Both the position numbers and the translations under genes were made by a program. Positions 10,386 to 21,300 of a DNA stretch of 64,000 nt are shown in pieces (the stretch's first letter is position 1; every line of letters begins with the position of its first letter). The stretch comes from Hoplostethus atlanticus (taxonomy: Eukaryota; Chordata; Actinopteri; Trachichthyiformes; Trachichthyidae): the NCBI GenBank assembly GCA_034670405.1, contig JAXDDX010000001.1:10024001-10088000 (forward strand), read 5' to 3'. Below the pieces are notes generated by a model. The model made no database searches and was not told the DNA's origin. It saw only the letters and a program-made list of their open reading frames with translations.

Positions 10386-12839
10386 GTAAGATACAAACAC
10401 AACATGTGTTAGAAGAGAGAACCAGTTATATATGTAGGCTATAGCATACATTTATCACTTAGATTAAACACAACTCCCCCACTCCTATCTCCCTCCCACT
10501 CACTCACAAATACCAAACGCACACAAGATTATTAATTAACTTCTGCTTACATTTTTCCAAATCTTCTTGAAGGTTGTGTGAAAGTCGATCCGGAGAAATC
10601 TGTAATGCCTGTGTGCTCCTGGTGAAGCGATGGAAAAAACTTCCCGTGGGATCCAAGAAGAACTGGAATCATGTAGGTGACCCTAGGCCTGACGTTTATT
10701 TTATTTATTTATTTATTTATTTTTCAATCAAAATTGAGTTATCTGCATATTCATAATCTTTGAACATTAATTTATACTTGTGTGATGCAATTTTTTCAAA
10801 GAACCTTTTGGGTTTAAATATTTAAAAAGATAAAAAGTTGTATCTCAGAAAGTACATGTCAGCATGGAACTGTGCTGTTCTGTTTCCAATCCAATCACAA
10901 ACTTCTTTGTTTCAGTGAGGACCGCTCAAAATCTATCTTTCAGTAATTATGTGCAAACAAGAACATAGGATAATTTAAAAGTTAATGACTATATCACTCA
11001 ATTTTCCTGCGATAATAATGAAGGTGATGATTTTAGGCTTAATCAAGGCTAACTGCTGGTTCACCAGCTAAATTGTTCGATTTCTGATGCATAGCTACAT
11101 AGCCTAACTTCATCGAACAATCATTATTGTTTCCTTACAGTTTATTTCTCTCATCTACTGATGAATCCATATTATGTGGATGTACTATCAGCTAACTCTT
11201 GTCTGTTAGTTACCATTCTAGTTTATGTACCTCCAAAGATGGGTTTAACCAAAATGTGTAGCTTATATGTTGATTTAGTTCTTCTGAGAGCAGCAGAGAA
11301 TACTTGTATTAGAATATTTTAATATCCTAATATCTTGTAGAACCAAACCCAGATTGACCTCAAAGAATTATAAGGTTCTATCTCTTAAAAAATACAATTT
11401 CTAGTTGTCATATGATTTTGATATTTTGCATTCAGAGTACCATGAGGGTGCAGGCCTTGTTAAGCTAGCCAGCTCTGACCTCAAAACTTTGATGCTCAGT
11501 ATCTCAGAACTGCACTCTACCTGCTGTTCTGATAACGTCACATGGTGGTACACTGCAATGCTACAGTATGAATATTCAATATATATTCTAATATTAATAT
11601 TCCTTGATGATGATAAAAGCTTTGAAACTGGCAAAACCATTCACAGTCTCGTCTCTCCCCTCCAGGTGGTTGATGCAAGAGGAGGTCCAAGCCTAAAGAT
11701 AACTTCCAGGCCAAAGAAGATAAAATCCATCTCCAAGAAAGCAAGGCCAAGCCAGATCAGCAGGCTGCAGAAAGAGCTTAAAATAAACAGTAAGTTCTGC
11801 TTTTTAGTGTTTGATTTATAGTATCTGTTCCCCAAAGGAGGATGTTTTTTGTCATATACATTCCACTATGCAAGAACCTTCAAAAAAATTTGCTCACACT
11901 ACATTCTTCTTCCCACCAGATTCAGATGCCCACAGCACCACGTCCAGTGCTTCTCCGGCTCAGTCTCCCAGCTACAGCAACCTCTCAGACGAGGGCTCAG
12001 ACACTGACCTCCGCCGTGGATCCAGTCGCTCCCCCGTTTTCTCCTTCCTGGACCTCACCTACTGGAAGAGGTAAATCAGCTCACCCCTGTCAGTAGACAA
12101 TAAAGACATTGTTTCTAGTGTTTACGCTGTATATTACACTTTGGGAACTTACTGGTCAAATGAATAGCTCAGTTTAGCCGGTAGTGCAGCTTGAAAAGAA
12201 TATGATGGGTGTCACATCGATCGCCCAAGTGCATAAACATGGTGCCCTCCTGGAATAACATCACTGGGTCCTACAGCTACACATCTGCCACTGGTATATG
12301 TTGAAATATGGCCGCTTTGCAGTGTGGAATGGGTATGAAAAACAGTAAGGTCAAACCAGGACACTGCCATCTTTATGCACTTAACACTACAAAAAATAAC
12401 ATGGATCACTGACTTCCTTAATTATTTTTGCTGTGGCTACATAATACAGTTGAATGGATTTAATCTTGTTTCTATATGTCTGTCTATGTCTAGACAAAAG
12501 GTGTGCTGTGGAATTATCTACAAGGGGCGTTTTGGGGAAGTGCTCATCGACCCCCATTTGTTCAAGCCCTGCTGCCGCAAGAAACAGCAGCAGCAGCAGA
12601 AGCAGAAGCAGCAGCTGCAGGAAGAGGAAGAGGGCTATGAAGAGGAGGAAGATGAGGAGGAAGAGGTAGAAGTAGAGGAGGGTCAGGTGGGCGAGGAGGT
12701 AAATGGGGAGAAATCCAGATTGATGGAAGGGCCAGTGAAGGAGACACCAACCTGTGAGGAAAGCACAGAGGCTCCTCAGCTACATGTTACCATGACAACA
12801 CCTCCAGCCACGAGTGTGGTGGAGGAAGAAGAGTGGTAA
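10258..12839 (+). CDS. sinhcaf: SIN3-HDAC complex-associated factor (FAM60A family)
   Basis: Exons 10258-10385, 10573-10672, 11666-11789, 11920-12070 and 12494-12839 join in frame to 282 aa (human about 221). The family protein is a nuclear subunit of the SIN3-HDAC1/2 corepressor that helps recruit it to promoters. Visible: start MFGFHKPKMYRSLDG; a Cys-rich N-terminus (C16, C17, C19, C41, C53, C56; C45 seems additional); RWKKLPVGSKKNWNHVVDAR; the Ser-rich DAHSTTSSASPAQSPSYSN; and the core VFSFLDLTYWKRQKVCCG, then GRFGEVLID. The tail beyond FKPCC is a long Gln/Lys then Glu-rich extension ending EEEEW; human ends QEW. The start is fixed by the family N-terminus right after the acceptor tgggcag. 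Confidence 0.95.
10573..10672 (+). CDS. sinhcaf: sinhcaf coding exon 2
   Basis: Acceptor cttgaag, donor gtaggt. It encodes GEICNACVLLVKRWKKLPVG and the NWNH end. Confidence 0.93.
10695..10723. repeat. (TTTA)n microsatellite
   Basis: About seven TTTA units in a sinhcaf intron, directly downstream of coding exon 2. Confidence 0.9.
11666..11789 (+). CDS. sinhcaf: sinhcaf coding exon 3
   Basis: Acceptor cccctccag, donor gtaagt. It encodes VVDARGGPSLKITSRPKK and a basic stretch to LQKELKI. Confidence 0.93.
11920..12070 (+). CDS. sinhcaf: sinhcaf coding exon 4
   Basis: Acceptor cccaccag, donor gtaaat. It encodes DAHSTTSSASPAQSPSYSN and VFSFLDLTYWKR. Confidence 0.94.
12494..12839 (+). CDS. sinhcaf: sinhcaf last exon with expanded acidic tail
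   Basis: Acceptor atgtctag. The conserved QKVCCGIIYKGRFGEVLID is followed by a KKQQQQQKQKQQ run and a roughly 30-residue Glu-dominated block, then a Thr/Pro-rich end. Stop TAA at 12837-12839. Confidence 0.94.
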
Positions 12840-14715
12840 CATTGAAACCACCCTTGTGCACATCTTTGAGAAAGTCTTGGGGTGCTCTTGTTTTTCAAGC
12901 ACTTAGAAAGAAGTTGCCTCCGATTGCCTTCAATCAAAAAGCAGCTGAAAATCCTTTGGTCTTCTATATAATACTGTTGGCGGTTTGTTTATTTGATTGT
13001 TTATGTTTAAGTAGTAACTTATGGACTCTCGCTTTTCCACTGTTTTGTATTTAATTCTTCCCATCCTCATGACTGACCATCACCTGTGGCGTTTTGATCT
13101 ACTTTAGGTAAAAAGTAGTAGTTTGCTGGTACATTGAAAAGATTTTATTCCAAACGCTCTAACGCCATTTTAAGAAAAGGTACTACTTGAAATTCATCAC
13201 TCAATATTTCAAAAATACAGCTGAATCCATTTTCATAAATGTTGATATTTTATAGGCATAGGTGTTAACGAATATAATGTGATGAGTTTTCTTTCTTTTT
13301 TTAAGAGTAGACGTTGCTTTTCTGAAATGGTGGATATCTCGTTTTGGAATGAAACTCCACATTGATTGATCACAGACCTGTACAGTAGCCTTTGTGTTAG
13401 TATCTATACATATTTACACCCACTCACTCTCAGAAAACCCTTTGTTTATCTATACTGGATTAGTGTCTATGTGTGTGAATATGTGGATCCCATTTGAATA
13501 AGGCCTATTCACAGCACCAACAGCAAATACACCAGCCTTAATTTTGTGTTACAGACAGTGCTAGTGTTAATTCTGAATTGGTATTTAGGAACAAAAAGGG
13601 ACAGTAGCTATATTTATTGTGGCCTCAGCAACACATAGTGCATTTTGCATGAATGGCAACAAGCCCACTCATCCAAAAGACCAAATGATCTGATGCATGA
13701 GTCTACTAAATTGCATGGCCTTATAAAAAAAAAAGTAAATTTTACTTTTATTTTTTTGGATCCAACTCTCTGAACTTTTAAATTATTTTTATATGTAAAA
13801 AAAAAAAAGAAAATGGAAAAATAGAAAAAGTGTCTTTGCATAACAATACAACACAATATAACAGCAAAACATACCAATCGGTCTATAGTCATTGAGCAAT
13901 ATCAATATCAATATCAGTAGTCTGTCATTCCTGGGTCAGTAGATGATAAAAGACTTTATACAAGTTGAAATGCCATTGCCTCTTATATACCACAAAGGTG
14001 TTGTGATATATAGCCTAATATTACTTTATTTATCAAATGAAAGCCAAAGCACGTTAAAATTCACCCAATGTCAAATCAATGCAGGTTTTCTATGGACACT
14101 TGTCCAAGGTAATTTGTATGTATGTTTATGGTATTCTAAAAAGAACACTAATATTGAATTTCATACACGTGATGTTGTAGTTAGTATCAGAGGGTTGTTA
14201 TGTACATAAGGGGGAGGGGGTGGGTGGGTATGGCTCTTATATGGGTTCCATTATTTATTTATTTCATATTTATTCGTATCACTGCATCCCCAGTTAGAAG
14301 TGTAATACTCTGTTAATCTTTTACAAATAGTATGATTTTGTACATCTGTAACTGATCGAATATAATTCTCACACAGGCAGTGTTTAGTATTGCCTTGAAT
14401 TACCAGCTGTCAATATTTGTGAAATGTTTGCTAAGTATTTATTTACTCATCAGTTGAGTTGCGTGCAACCTAACTTATTCTGTATCATCACTTTGGATCT
14501 GTATCATGTAGACGTAGAGATAGATTACATCCACACCCTGTAGCCTAAAAATGTTACAGAATGGTAGAATAGCTGTGCTGTAGATTTTAGTGCTACTTGC
14601 ATGTATTGTAGCTATGCATTTACTCAGCCTACAAGTTAGACAAAGCGGTTTTGTATTTTTTATACATCATGTACTTTTTTTACTTGTCCCTTAATAAAAG
14701 TAATTTTGTGAGTTT
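12840..14715 (+). other. sinhcaf: sinhcaf 3' untranslated region
   Basis: Long AT-rich tail without coding sequence, ending near AATAAA at 14693-14698. Poly-A/T stretches occur at about 13728-13810. Confidence 0.65.
14693..14698 (+). promoter_or_regulatory. Polyadenylation signal AATAAA, sinhcaf
   Basis: Canonical hexamer followed by a GT-rich stretch, fitting a cleavage site about 15-25 bases on. Confidence 0.65.
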
Positions 14716-15330
14716 TCTGGACTTATTGAGTTATTTAACTTAATGGAAAGGTGGGTAAACCACGAATTCAGGGTGATCCCCATGAAACAAGCACCAATGC
14801 AAACTAACAAAAAGATACCCTGGAATGATTTACTTTATTTCCTTAAACATACATGATATTCATGTCACTTATATGTAGGTATTATGTCTTACTACTTTGT
14901 ATAAGAATGTATATTATAGATTTATATCAGAAAAATCGATGTCATCTCATAAAGAGCGGTAACTATGGTATGAATAATATTGTATACATCAAGTGTTCCT
15001 TAACACTTAAATGTTCCTTAAAACTTTGAGTCCGGTATCCAAATATAGAAATTTAGTCTTGCCCTTGGACATGGGGTCCCACAAGGGCGTGGCCCATTTT
15101 GACCCCATCCACAGATACAAAGGTGTGCAGCACAAATTGCACAAATTGACCCCCCCCCCCCCTTTTCACAGAAAATTCACAGAATAACAGAATATACACG
15201 AAAATATGGTATGATATGGTACACAGAAACTTTTTGATTGAAAGTATTTAATATCATTAGAAGAGGAAATAATACTTAATTTATCATATAGTTCCTGTAG
15301 AAAATTATGTGTGTACGATATAGAACGCGA
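14716..15330. other. Intergenic, sinhcaf to kxd1
   Basis: AT-rich. The only notable item is a run of 13 C at about 15150-15162. Confidence 0.55.
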
Positions 15331-15507
15331 AGACAACAGCACCGGAAATGGTTGTCATGTGACAGGAACAATCACGGAAGTGTCTTGTTTTTGGTTTACA
15401 GCTGTCAAATAGGATATCTTTTTGTATTTGGGCTGCCCATGTACAAATTCAATTCTGTTATTTACACAGCAAGAGATTAACCCAAACAACGACTGTGGAA
15501 CCTAGTA
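15331..15507 (+). promoter_or_regulatory. kxd1: Putative kxd1 promoter and non-coding first exon
   Basis: Contains two ETS-like cores (accggaaatg 15341-15350; cacggaagtg 15373-15382) around a CLEAR/E-box-like gtcatgtgac (15354-15363), typical of TATA-less housekeeping promoters. A donor (ctagta then gtaagt) would end a 5'UTR exon at 15507, about 360 bases before the first coding exon. Inference only. Confidence 0.45.
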
Positions 15508-15863
15508 GTAAGTGAAATTAATTATCCCTATTAGCGTCGCTTGTACTTTAGCTACCGAGCTAATGTGATGATTGGTTCAGACAACCTGCTAACAGACCAT
15601 TCGGCATAATTGACGTTAAAGTTGATTTCTCATGTGTTTATGAGAAAGCTTGCTGTCCTCAGTGGTCGTATAGCTGTAGACGATGATCAAACAAGCTTAA
15701 TATTGAATGTATCGATTTCTGTATTCATTTATTGATTGTACCCATTTATTTCATAAATACGATTGTTTTCTAGTGCTCTTTTAATATCACATGCTTATGT
15801 TGTAGACCTGAATGTGGTGTACTAGCTTTGCAACAGTTCCTTAAATGAAGTTTGCATTTGCAG

Positions 15864-15971
15864 CATCTTCATTATGGTGGAGCCCACGGCATCTGGAATG
15901 TTCTGCAACAGGATGCTCAGCATGGTCAATTCTGAGGATGTCAACGCCATCATTCAGGCTCAGAGACACAT
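15864..15971 (+). CDS. kxd1: kxd1 first coding exon
   Basis: Acceptor catttgcag, ten 5'UTR bases, ATG at 15874, donor gtgagt. It encodes MVEPTASG to AQRHM. Confidence 0.92.
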
Positions 15972-16294
15972 GTGAGTATCATGTTCAGATGAAGTTTTAT
16001 TTTTATTTTTCCTGTGGGATTATATAAAATGACTGCAGTGCAGTGCTGAAACCTGCCACATTCTTTGTAAAATGGAACCCAGAGAGTGTTCATGCTTTGC
16101 TAAATTATTCTGAAACCAGGCTGGACCGGTTTGAGAAAACCAATGAAATGCTGATAAACTTCAACGGACTGTCCAACGTGCGGCTGCAGCAGATGAACGA
16201 GCACTTCCTGCTCCACACCCGCACCCTTGTGGATATGAAGAAAGATCTGGACAGCATCTTTAGGAGGATCAGGTGAGTCACAAGCCCACCGCCC

Positions 16295-16339
<45 letters not shown>

Positions 16340-16805
16340 CGCCTCACCCCTCTGATTAATGGTCTTCCTCTGTTCCTCTAGGACACTGAAGGGAAAGATT
16401 GCTAAGCAGTACCCAGAAGCTTTCAGCAGTGAGTTGGTGTTTTTATTGCATTCATCATGCCATAACCGCCTGACACTGTCTAGTCCTATCTTATCAGTTT
16501 GTCAAAACAGAGGAAAATTTACCAAAAAAATATTTTTTGTCCCCACAGATATCCATGAGTCGCCCATCCTGGAGGATGATGATGACGAGTTTGACCCGAT
16601 ACCCCCCAGTGTTGCCACAACGACCACTACCGCCACCTCGGAGCAGAGCACAGAGTCCTGTGACACGAGTCCAGACGTCATCTCCCCCACTGTGAGCCCA
16701 TGCTCTGAAGACCTCTCTCAGGAGCCACCTGACACGCCCACCTCTGACATCCCAGAGACAGCTGAACTGAGGGATGAGGGCCCAGACTCAGTATCTGCAG
16801 AGTAG
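15874..16805 (+). CDS. kxd1: KxDL motif-containing protein 1 (BORC subunit)
   Basis: Exons 15874-15971, 16120-16272, 16382-16428 and 16549-16805 join to 184 aa (human 176). KXD1 is a subunit of BORC, the complex on the lysosome surface that recruits ARL8 and kinesin for outward lysosome transport. Visible: N-terminal [17 protein letters not shown]; the coiled-coil [36 protein letters not shown] with the KxDL motif at residues 73-76 (KKDL), then [13 protein letters not shown]; and a disordered acidic/Ser-Thr tail ([34 protein letters not shown]). The ATG at 15874, 10 bases into its exon, gives [15 protein letters not shown], aligning with the family start. The exon 2-3 intron is only 109 nt, 42 of them (CA)n. 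Confidence 0.95.
16120..16272 (+). CDS. kxd1: kxd1 coding exon 2 (KxDL coiled coil)
   Basis: Acceptor gaaaccag, donor gtgagt. It carries [11 protein letters not shown] and the KKDL motif. Confidence 0.95.
16297..16338. repeat. (CA)n microsatellite filling a kxd1 mini-intron
   Basis: Forty-two bases of pure CA on the sense strand inside a 109-nt intron. Confidence 0.97.
16382..16428 (+). CDS. kxd1: kxd1 coding exon 3
   Basis: 47-nt exon, acceptor gttcctctag, donor gtgagt. It encodes [15 protein letters not shown]. Confidence 0.94.
16549..16805 (+). CDS. kxd1: kxd1 last exon
   Basis: Acceptor tccccacag. It encodes the acidic and Ser/Thr/Pro tail ending DSVSAE and TAG at 16803-16805. Confidence 0.94.
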
Positions 16806-17190
16806 AGGGGCGTGCAGCTGCAGCTCTATCTTAGGGGCCTCACCTCCTCTCTCACATGCACTGTGGTGTCTAAATGAAAAGTGATGAATGGACAGTTTCC
16901 ACAGCTCCTAAGCCTGAGCTCAGGACTCTTTTACAAGTGGAGGCCATGTTGTATATTTAATTTGTGTATAAAGTAGGAGTGAATTTTGGCCTTTATGATA
17001 TCTGCAGACTTTTTCATTAATTTGTACAATAAGATAGAGCATTACAACCCTGAGTCTGGAAGTGACCATGAACTGTTTACGATGAATGATGGATTTCTTT
17101 GACATGCTTGCTTGTTCTCTGCCCGCCGAGCACTGAAAACAATGCAGATAATACTTGAAGTTGTTTTAATAAACTAAATCCTATATTACT
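16806..17190 (+). other. kxd1: kxd1 3' untranslated region
   Basis: Short 3'UTR ending near AATAAA at 17168-17173, about 365 bases after the stop codon. Confidence 0.65.
17168..17173 (+). promoter_or_regulatory. Polyadenylation signal AATAAA, kxd1
   Basis: Canonical hexamer in an AT-rich context. Confidence 0.65.
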
Positions 17191-17930
17191 GACGGTGAAT
17201 GGGGGCAGAGGTCCTCGGTAGTTATGTAATTATTAAGCTCATTGTAATATTTTGAGGAGATGCACACTACTGAAGGCAGCCATCTGAAAGAGCAATTATT
17301 ACAATGTTCACAGCCTGCCAGAATGTGGATAAGTGTTAGAAAAAATACTACATATTATATTGTTTATCATATTGCAATATCATCACTCTGTGGACACTTG
17401 TTAGAAACAGGAAATATGCTTTTTAATGCATACCTAAAGCAAATTTTAATAAGATGCTTTATTGATCTCTTTAGGGAAAATATATTTTTGCTCGCCCCCC
17501 TCTGTGGGAAGGACAGAGCACAGGGTTGCAGCTGGAGCTGTAGTCCTACAACGTCTTGCTCAACAACACTTCAGCAGAGCAGGGGCCTGCTGATATGAGA
17601 TCTGGAAATCAGATCCTTCTGGGTGAAGCACGGGGCCATCCTGTTGCCCCTTAAAGATGCATTTTTTGTTTTAAGTTGAACACAACAAAAGAATTGTAAA
17701 TTATGATTTTTTTTCTATCATCTCTATAATTTTGCTTAGGTATCTGTACAGCAATATCTTTGATAAACCCTGTCCTTGTCCTGTTAAGCATTATAGGATC
17801 TAAAACTATCATGAATCGACGGCTAGCCAACAAAAGGGGGCGCTAAGTCAGAATCGATGCACTTTTTCATCTGAGGAGAAGGTCAAAGGGCAAGGTAGCG
17901 TACAGGATAGTTCAAGATAGTTATCCAGTC
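17191..17930. other. Intergenic, kxd1 to ergic2
   Basis: No gene or clear repeat seen. The only long ORF has no family resemblance. Confidence 0.55.
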
Positions 17931-18012
17931 AGCCGGAGGCACGTCGTTGTCTGGTAAATTCCTGATGTTTGACTCTGAAAAAAACGCATATCAACCATGG
18001 ACTAAGTTGACG
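17931..18012 (+). promoter_or_regulatory. ergic2: Putative ergic2 first non-coding exon / promoter
   Basis: CpG-containing stretch ending at a donor-like acg then gtagga (exon end 18012). The coding exon at 18218 has acceptor ttcacacag and 44 bases of leader before ATG, implying an upstream 5'UTR exon. Low certainty. Confidence 0.35.
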
Positions 18013-18217
18013 GTAGGAGAAAGTTATTTTTCTTAATTTGACCAACCGCCCACTCGCCGTTTTGTTGTTAGCTAGCTGCTTGTTGTTAACAAGCTAGCGT
18101 GGTTGCTCTCATTGACAACGTCAGCATAGAAAAGGACTAGGTGCAGGCAAATATATAACTTCACTCTACATAATGTACAGAATGAATACTTAACCCGTGC
18201 CTTGCTAATTCACACAG

Positions 18218-18367
18218 TTAGTTTATGAGGGGTCATCCATAGCCACACTGTTTCTCCCAAGATGAGGAGACTGACCAAGAAGAAGACTCTGAACTTAGTG
18301 AAGGAGTTGGATGCCTTCCCCAAGGTTCCCGACAGCTATGTGGAGACCACGGCAAGTGGTGGGACAG
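18218..18367 (+). CDS. ergic2: ergic2 first coding exon
   Basis: Acceptor ttcacacag; 44 leader bases, then ATG at 18262; donor gtaacg. It encodes MRRLTKKKTL to TASGGT. Confidence 0.92.
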
Positions 18368-21300
18368 GTAACGACAAAGCACCGTACACATTGTAGACCC
18401 CTATTCGAGGGAATGATTCACACCCTGACTCATTTTACACCTCTGTACACCTCTCTAGTGTCTTTGATAGCATTCACTTTCATGGCTATCCTTGCCTTCC
18501 TGGAATTCTTTGTGTACAGAGACACATGGATGAAGTATGAGTATGAGGTGGATAAAGATTTTATCAGGTAAGAGAAGAAGAATTTAATGTGAGCGTGGTT
18601 GTGTTTTAGGCTGATTTTGCCTGTGGTTTTTAAAATCTGTAAGCTGATTTAGTTGAGTAGAGACTTGATTGCAATTGTTTATTTCCTTGTTGTTCTTGCC
18701 TAATTATATCTCCTTACCATTCACAGTAAATTGAGAATAAATGTTGACATCACCGTGGCCATGAGATGCCAGTGTAAGTACTAAAGATTTATATTTTAAT
18801 TGTATTTCAGTCCTGTAAAATATCACTCACTCAAGCCTTGCTAACAGTTTTATATTGTGAAGTGTTTGAATTGTGTATTTGTGGATGAATGCAGTTGTAG
18901 GTGCAGATGTCCTCGATCTGGCAGAGACCATGGTTGCATCTGATGGCTTAAAATATGAACCAGTAAGTATGAGCGCCTACATAGCAAGTCATGCACAGTG
19001 ATGAGGTGGGATTCTCATAACCAAAAGCACACCATAGTTTTTATTGAACCCACGTTTAGACATCTTTCTTATGACAAACAAGCCGGTTTTCCCATCTAGG
19101 CGCCCGCCTTATGTATTTATTCTCATATGACAATAAGTTCTTTCATTTTGCCTTCATGTTTCAGGTCCACTTTGAGCTTTCTCCACAGCAAAGATTATGG
19201 CACATGTAAGATTATTAACTCTTTATTATTCACTTCTGTAACATCCATTCGTGATATATGTTTTGTTGTTTCCCTTTACCAGGCAGTTGCCTTTTAGTAG
19301 TTGTCTAGTGGTAGCATTGTTAGCAACCCTAAAGAACATCAAATGGTACTTACATCTAGCTCAGCTGGGATCATTTGGTTTTTCATTTGAAGCGTTAACA
19401 TTAATAACAAGCTGTTTCTGTTTCTCTTGTCTGATCTCAAGTAATTCTCATTGTTCTTTCATCTCTCATACTTGGATTTTTATTTTTAAATTCCCTCACT
19501 GTCAGGACTCTGCTGCACATTCAGGAGCGTCTAAGAGAGGAACACTCTCTCCAAGATGTTCTCTTCAAGACCGCGATACAAGGAGCTCCTCCTTCTCAAC
19601 CTCCCAGGTATGTGCTACTCAAGATGAGCTCTATTCTGCTTGGGGCTGGGATGGGTGTTAGTGGCAGATAAAACGACTATAATGATAAATTTGTCGTTTT
19701 CAACCATCTGTATTTGGTAAAATGAAATGACTTCTCTATAACTTGTTGCTGTTTTTCCCCCAGAGAGGACAGTCCCACTCCCCCTGGTGCCTGCAGGATA
19801 CATGGGCACCTTTACGTCAACAAAGTGGCAGGAAATTTCCACATTACTGTGGGCAAGTATGTATCCATGTGGCAATAAAAACTGCACTCAGAATGACAGT
19901 GCTGTTCTGATTATTTGGTGATTATTGTTTGAGATTTGAGATTCAGCAGCTGTTAAGAATCTAAGAGATTGATTGTCAATTTAGAAATGTGTTGTTTCAC
20001 ACTCTCATCCTAAATGATTGCAGTATTAAAATGAAGGAGACTGGGAACCCTCCAGAACCTGACCTCTGACCTTTTCATCCCCCCACAGGGCCATCCCACA
20101 TCCCAGAGGCCACGCCCATCTAGCGGCCCTCGTTAGTCATGACAGTGAGTTTCTTATGCTTTTGACAAGCCTAGTTGTATACACATCACTTTATATAGCT
20201 TGTGCATCTGAATTAAAGCAAGTACATATTTGTTCTTATGTGTTTATTCTTGGACTGGTTATTGATCGTTTTGAGTTGACATTGTATTACAGCCTTTAAC
20301 TTCTCCCACCGCATTGACCACTTTTCCTTTGGAGAAGAGATGCCTGGCATTATCAACCTTCTGGACGGGACAGAGAAAATCTCTCCTGACCGTACGTTGT
20401 CAAATAAATACCAAATACATACAGCTGATTATTCTTATCACATTGATTCATTAACCCCTGCTCCACTAAGCTCTGTAGTGACTGTCATTTTTAATCATTC
20501 TCTCTAGATAATCACATGTTTCAGTACTTCATCACCATAGTGCCCACCAAACTGAACACTTACCAGATCTCTGCAGACACACACCAGTACTCCGTCACTG
20601 AGCGGGTAGGTTTTGAGTTTGTGCAAGTTTGTATTTTTGTGTATCTTAATGTGTGTCTTGATGTACCAACAGTATGATCTGTGTATGCATAGTACCTCAC
20701 TTTGTTCTTCTACAGGAGCGGGTAATAAACCATGCTGCAGGCAGCCATGGAGTCTCAGGGATCTTCATGAAGTATGACATCAGCTCCCTGATGGTTACAG
20801 TCACCGAGCAGCACATGCCTCTCTGGCAATTTCTTGTCAGACTCTGTGGCATTATTGGAGGCATTTTCTCTACCACAGGTCTAGTTCTTTCTCTCTTGTA
20901 CACACCACACGGCACATAACCTACATTGGTACACACAAAATCAGGTTCTGCCTTTCACCCTATGCCAGATACATCTTTAAGACCCACACCCACACCCGTT
21001 CTCCTTCTCTCTCCATGCCAAACTACATGCTTCCTTGGTCACGTACAAACATCCCTGACTTTTAGAGCAGGATTTAAGGCTTTTCTGAATCACTTAGCAT
21101 CTAATCCAGCAAGGCTAACATAACCAGAACTTGAGCACGACGAGGATTCAGTGTCAACAGAAGCCGTCATGAACTTCAGTATCTAAGATGAGTCTTTATT
21201 CCCATACAGGCATGATTCATGGACTGATAGGCTTCTTGGTTGACGTGGTTTGCTGTCATTTCCAAATGGGAGTTTACAGACATCCAGAGGTAAGCCAGCA

